A DNA stretch of 64,000 bases from JBCBJX01 sp964342855. GTDB taxonomy: Bacteria; Pseudomonadota; Alphaproteobacteria; Caulobacterales; Parvularculaceae. A program made the position numbers and the translations under genes. Position 1 is the first letter of the stretch, and every line of letters begins with the position of its first letter. This document shows, piece by piece, positions 61,124 through 64,000 of the stretch. The notes under the pieces are model-generated. The model was not told where the DNA came from. It was given only the letters and a program-made list of their open reading frames with translations, and did not search any database. The DNA is taken from NCBI GenBank assembly GCA_964342855.1, contig CAYFIB010000013.1:8431-72430 (forward strand), in the 5' to 3' direction.

Positions 61124-62389
61124 TCACCCCGTCCAGACGACCCCCACCACCGCGCCGGTCATCAGCGTCGCCAGCGTGCCCGCGATCAGCGCGCGGGGCG
61201 CGAGCGCGATGATGTCGGAGCGGCGCTCCGGCGCCAACACCGAAAATCCGCCGATCTGGATGCCGAGGCTGGAGATGTTGGCGAAGCCGCACAGCGCGTA
61301 GATCATGATGATCCGTGAGCGTTCCGAGAGCCCGGCTTCAGAAAGCTGCAGATAGGCGATCACCTCGTTGAGGGCCGTCTTCACGCCCATGAGGGAGCCC
61401 GCCGCCTGCGCCTCTTCCAGCGGCACGCCCGCGAGCCAGACGGGAATGAAAAAGACCCAGCCGAGAATGCCTTCCAGCGTCAGCGGCTCTTCGATGAAGG
61501 GCAGCTGCGCGAGGGCGATGTTCACGAGCTTCGCGAGCGCGATGAACGCGATGAGCGAGGCGATGATGTTGAGATAGAGTTTGAGGCCGTCGGTCACGCC
61601 GGTCATGTAGGCGTCGACGACGTTGTCATACTGAAGATCGTCGGCGGCGTCGGCGTCGGTCGCGAGCTCACCCGGCTCCGGCGGTATCATGATCCGCGCC
61701 ATGAGGAGCGCGGCCGGTACGGAGATGAGCGAGGCGATGATGATGTGCCCGAGAACCGATGGCTCCACGGGTTCGAGGATCGTCGCGTAGAGCACGATGA
61801 CCGAGCCCGCGACCGTGGCGAGCCCCGTCGTCATCACCGCGAACAGCTCCGATCGCGTGAGCTTCGCGAGGAACGGGCGGATGAGCAGCGGCGCCTCGGT
61901 CTGGCCGAAATAGGCGTTGGCGGCGGCGGCGAGCGACACCGCCCCGCCGATGCGCAGGCCCTTCTCCAGCACCAGCGCGAAGGCGCGCACGATCACCTTC
62001 AGCACGCCCCAGTGCCAGAGCGCGGCCGACAGCGCCGAGACGAAAATGACCAGCGGCAGCGCCTGGAAGGCGAAGGAGAAGACCGCCGAGCCTTCAACCA
62101 CCTCATAGGGCTTCGGCCCCGCGCCCACATGGCCGAAGACGAAGGCGGTGCCGGCGTCCGTCGCTTCGGCGAGGGCGCGTACGAGGCCGTTCAGCGTTGA
62201 AAGCCCCGCCCGCACCGCCGGAACGTTCAGCATGAAGAAAGCGAGACCGAGCTGCGCGGCGACGCAGATGGCCGCGAAGAAAACCGGAAAGCCGGATTTG
62301 CGCTCCGACAGGAGCCACGGGATGACGAGGAACGCCAGAATGCCGATGGCGGACTGCGCCCGCCCGCCAAGTTCGCCCAGTGCTTCCAA
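61124..62389 (-). CDS. NupC-type concentrative nucleoside transporter
   Basis: A 421-residue inner-membrane protein with about ten helices. ANAYFGQTEAPLLIRPFLAKLTRSELFAVM is the highly conserved core of CNT transporters (Nucleos_tra2_C), and GFANISSLGIQIGGFSVLAPERR closes the C-terminal gate domain. It should import nucleosides with sodium or protons. The start used is a TTG (62389) because the hydrophobic N-terminal domain begins shortly after it; a later start is possible. It is divergent from the phosphomannomutase gene. Confidence 0.9.
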   Translation of the reverse strand: MEALGELGGRAQSAIGILAFLVIPWLLSERKSGFPVFFAAICVAAQLGLAFFMLNVPAVRAGLSTLNGLVRALAEATDAGTAFVFGHVGAGPKPYEVVEGSAVFSFAFQALPLVIFVSALSAALWHWGVLKVIVRAFALVLEKGLRIGGAVSLAAAANAYFGQTEAPLLIRPFLAKLTRSELFAVMTTGLATVAGSVIVLYATILEPVEPSVLGHIIIASLISVPAALLMARIMIPPEPGELATDADAADDLQYDNVVDAYMTGVTDGLKLYLNIIASLIAFIALAKLVNIALAQLPFIEEPLTLEGILGWVFFIPVWLAGVPLEEAQAAGSLMGVKTALNEVIAYLQLSEAGLSERSRIIMIYALCGFANISSLGIQIGGFSVLAPERRSDIIALAPRALIAGTLATLMTGAVVGVVWTG

Positions 62390-62588
62390 AACCCGCCCCG
62401 TCCCAAGAGGATGACATGCGAACGGCGCAGGAAGCCCCGCGCCGTCATCGATCCGTCATGCCCGGTTTGCAGCGCAATGTCGACGGAGCGGACCCGAAGG
62501 CGGCGGTTTGCCCCCTCGCCGGCCGCGGCTATGGTCCGCCCGAGTTCACGCCCTCGCGAGCCCTCTCGCGACCCGAAAAGGACGTCCC

Positions 62589-64000
62589 ATGACCGCGCCG
62601 AAACCCGCCATCGCCCCGAACACCTACGAATACGAAACAGAGGCGCTGGTGAAGCCGACGGGCTTCCGCGAATACGACGCCCGCTGGGTGCTGGAAAAAG
62701 AGCTGAATTATCAGGGCGTTCAGGCCCTAGGCCTCGGCCTCGGCACGCTGATCCATGAGCTGGGGAAAGAGCCGAAGATCGTCGTCGGCCACGATTTCCG
62801 CGGCTACTCCATCAATGTGAAGCAGGCGCTGATGGTCGGGCTCATGGCCGCGGGCGTCGAGGTGCACGATATCGGCCTCGCGCTCTCCCCGGTCGCCTAT
62901 TTCGCCCAGTTCGACCTCAACGTCCCCTGCGTCGCCATGGTGACCGCGAGCCACAATGAAAACGGTTGGACGGGCGTGAAAATGGGCGTCGAGGCCCCCC
63001 TCACCTTCGGCCCGGACGAGATGGGCCGCCTGAAGGAGATCGTGCTCGCGGGCGACGGCGTGACCCGCCCCGGCGGCGGCTATGTCGCCGTCCCCGGCAT
63101 GCGCGAGCGCTATATCGCCGACGTGACGAAGGGCGTTTCGATCAAACGCCCGCTGAAGGTCGTCGCGGCCTGCGGCAACGGCACGGCGGGCGCCTATGCG
63201 CCGGAGGCCCTGAAGCGCATGGGCGTCGAGGTCATCCCCCTCGACGACGAACTCGACCACACCTTTCCGAAATACAATCCGAACCCGGAAGACCTTGAGA
63301 TGCTGCACGCCATGCGCGATGCGGTGCTGGAGCACAAGGCGGACATCGCGCTCGGCTTCGACGGCGACGGCGACCGCTGCGGCGTCGTCGACAACGAAGG
63401 TGAGGAGATCTTCGCCGACAAGATCGGCGTCATGATCGCGCGCGATCTCTCCGCCCAGCACGCGAACGCCCAGTTCGTGGTGGACGTGAAATCGACCGGC
63501 CTCTTCATGACCGACCCGGTGCTCGTCAAGAACGGGGCGAAGACGGAGTACTGGAAGACCGGTCACTCCTATATCAAGCGCCGCAACCATGAGCTGGGGG
63601 CCCTCGCCGCCTTCGAGAAGTCCGGCCACTTCTTCTTCAACGCCCCCATCGGCCGCGGCTATGATGACGGCCTCGTCGCCGCCGTCGCGCTTCTGCAGAT
63701 GCTTGATCGCAACCCGGACAAATCCATGGCGGACCTCCGCCGCGATCTTCCGGCCACCTACCAGTCGCCGACCATGTCGCCCCATTGCGATGACGAGACG
63801 AAATACGGCGTGATCGAAAAAGTCGTCGCCGAGATCGAGGCCCACGCCGCCGCCGGCGGCGAGCTCATCGGCCAGAAAATCCGCGACGTCGTTACGGTCA
63901 ACGGCGTGCGCGTCACCGTCGAAGACGGCACCTGGGGCCTCGTGCGCGCCTCCTCCAACAAACCGGAGCTGGTGGTCGTCTGCGAAAGCCCGACGAGCGA
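62589..64000 (+). CDS. Phosphomannomutase/phosphoglucomutase (C-terminus beyond window)
   Basis: At least 470 residues are seen, with the frame open at the end. The phosphoserine loop TASHNENGWTG has the active-site Ser at about residue 119. DGDGDR (residues ~257-262) binds magnesium. The sugar loop GHSYIKRRNHEL and the start of the C-terminal phosphate-binding domain follow. It exchanges phosphate between C1 and C6 of mannose or glucose for GDP-mannose, LPS or exopolysaccharide synthesis. The choice between manB and pgm cannot be made from sequence alone. Confidence 0.93.
   Translation, partial: MTAPKPAIAPNTYEYETEALVKPTGFREYDARWVLEKELNYQGVQALGLGLGTLIHELGKEPKIVVGHDFRGYSINVKQALMVGLMAAGVEVHDIGLALSPVAYFAQFDLNVPCVAMVTASHNENGWTGVKMGVEAPLTFGPDEMGRLKEIVLAGDGVTRPGGGYVAVPGMRERYIADVTKGVSIKRPLKVVAACGNGTAGAYAPEALKRMGVEVIPLDDELDHTFPKYNPNPEDLEMLHAMRDAVLEHKADIALGFDGDGDRCGVVDNEGEEIFADKIGVMIARDLSAQHANAQFVVDVKSTGLFMTDPVLVKNGAKTEYWKTGHSYIKRRNHELGALAAFEKSGHFFFNAPIGRGYDDGLVAAVALLQMLDRNPDKSMADLRRDLPATYQSPTMSPHCDDETKYGVIEKVVAEIEAHAAAGGELIGQKIRDVVTVNGVRVTVEDGTWGLVRASSNKPELVVVCESPTS

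Noticed and set aside
1..64000. CRISPR arrays, insertion sequences or an integrase
   Set aside because: No short regularly spaced repeats, transposase or recombinase motifs were seen. The repeats found are palindromic intergenic elements.

Overview
The window is a high-GC chromosome segment (apart from one AT-rich patch) from an alphaproteobacterium. It probably belongs to the Caulobacterales/Hyphomonadaceae/Parvularculaceae side of the class. The indicators are a DksA with only one of the four zinc-finger cysteines, a TTAA-N7-TTAAC CtrA-type box in front of a FliO-like gene, a TonB receptor followed by a TPR-sulfotransferase, and a DUF2793 gene of the kind linked to gene transfer agents. This placement is inference. 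No rRNA, CRISPR array, transposase or integrase was seen.

Layout. 1-6.8 kb: an SMP-30-like lipoprotein (cut by the window edge), a DUF1330 protein divergent from a LysR regulator, a membrane protein, a second LysR regulator divergent from two coupled SAM methyltransferases, and a MscS channel. 6.9-10 kb: tRNA-Thr(TGT), a soluble PAS-type chemotaxis receptor, then a decayed tRNA-Thr copy fused to a fragment of a pbpC 3' end. 10-16.7 kb: TonB receptor, TPR-sulfotransferase, BCCT transporter, MarR regulator. 17-21.8 kb: a leftward iron-uptake operon (TonB receptor, two small membrane proteins, PepSY reductase) behind a Fur-like box.

21.8-41.2 kb is one functional block for nitrate assimilation. 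A leftward molybdopterin operon (moaE-moaB-moaC-mobA-moaA-moaD) diverges from a TauE/SafE transporter coupled to moeA. A porin-nasT-nasS unit follows. It converges on a leftward nrtA-nrtB-nrtCD-nirB-nirD-nasA-cobA operon. Together these genes cover nitrate entry, ABC uptake, reduction to nitrite and ammonium, siroheme supply (CobA), molybdenum cofactor supply and nitrate sensing. The long nrtA leader carries two hairpins with almost identical six-base loops, a plausible RNA target for the ANTAR protein NasT.

41.7-48.6 kb: pbpC with its usual partner, a bacterial alpha-2-macroglobulin. 48.8-53.5 kb: a leftward four-gene secreted or envelope cluster (beta-barrel, DUF900 hydrolase, caspase-like protease, small secreted protein) whose joint role I do not recognise. 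This is the best candidate here for an undescribed system. 53.6-60 kb: housekeeping and small genes (thioesterase, membrane protein, FliO-like, dksA, YbjN, tail-anchored GH24 lysozyme, DUF2793, uracil-DNA glycosylase family, DUF3253, GFA), separated by two palindromic intergenic repeats. 60-61.1 kb: an AT-rich orphan gene, clearly acquired. 61.1-64 kb: a NupC-type nucleoside transporter and the start of a phosphomannomutase/phosphoglucomutase that runs off the window.
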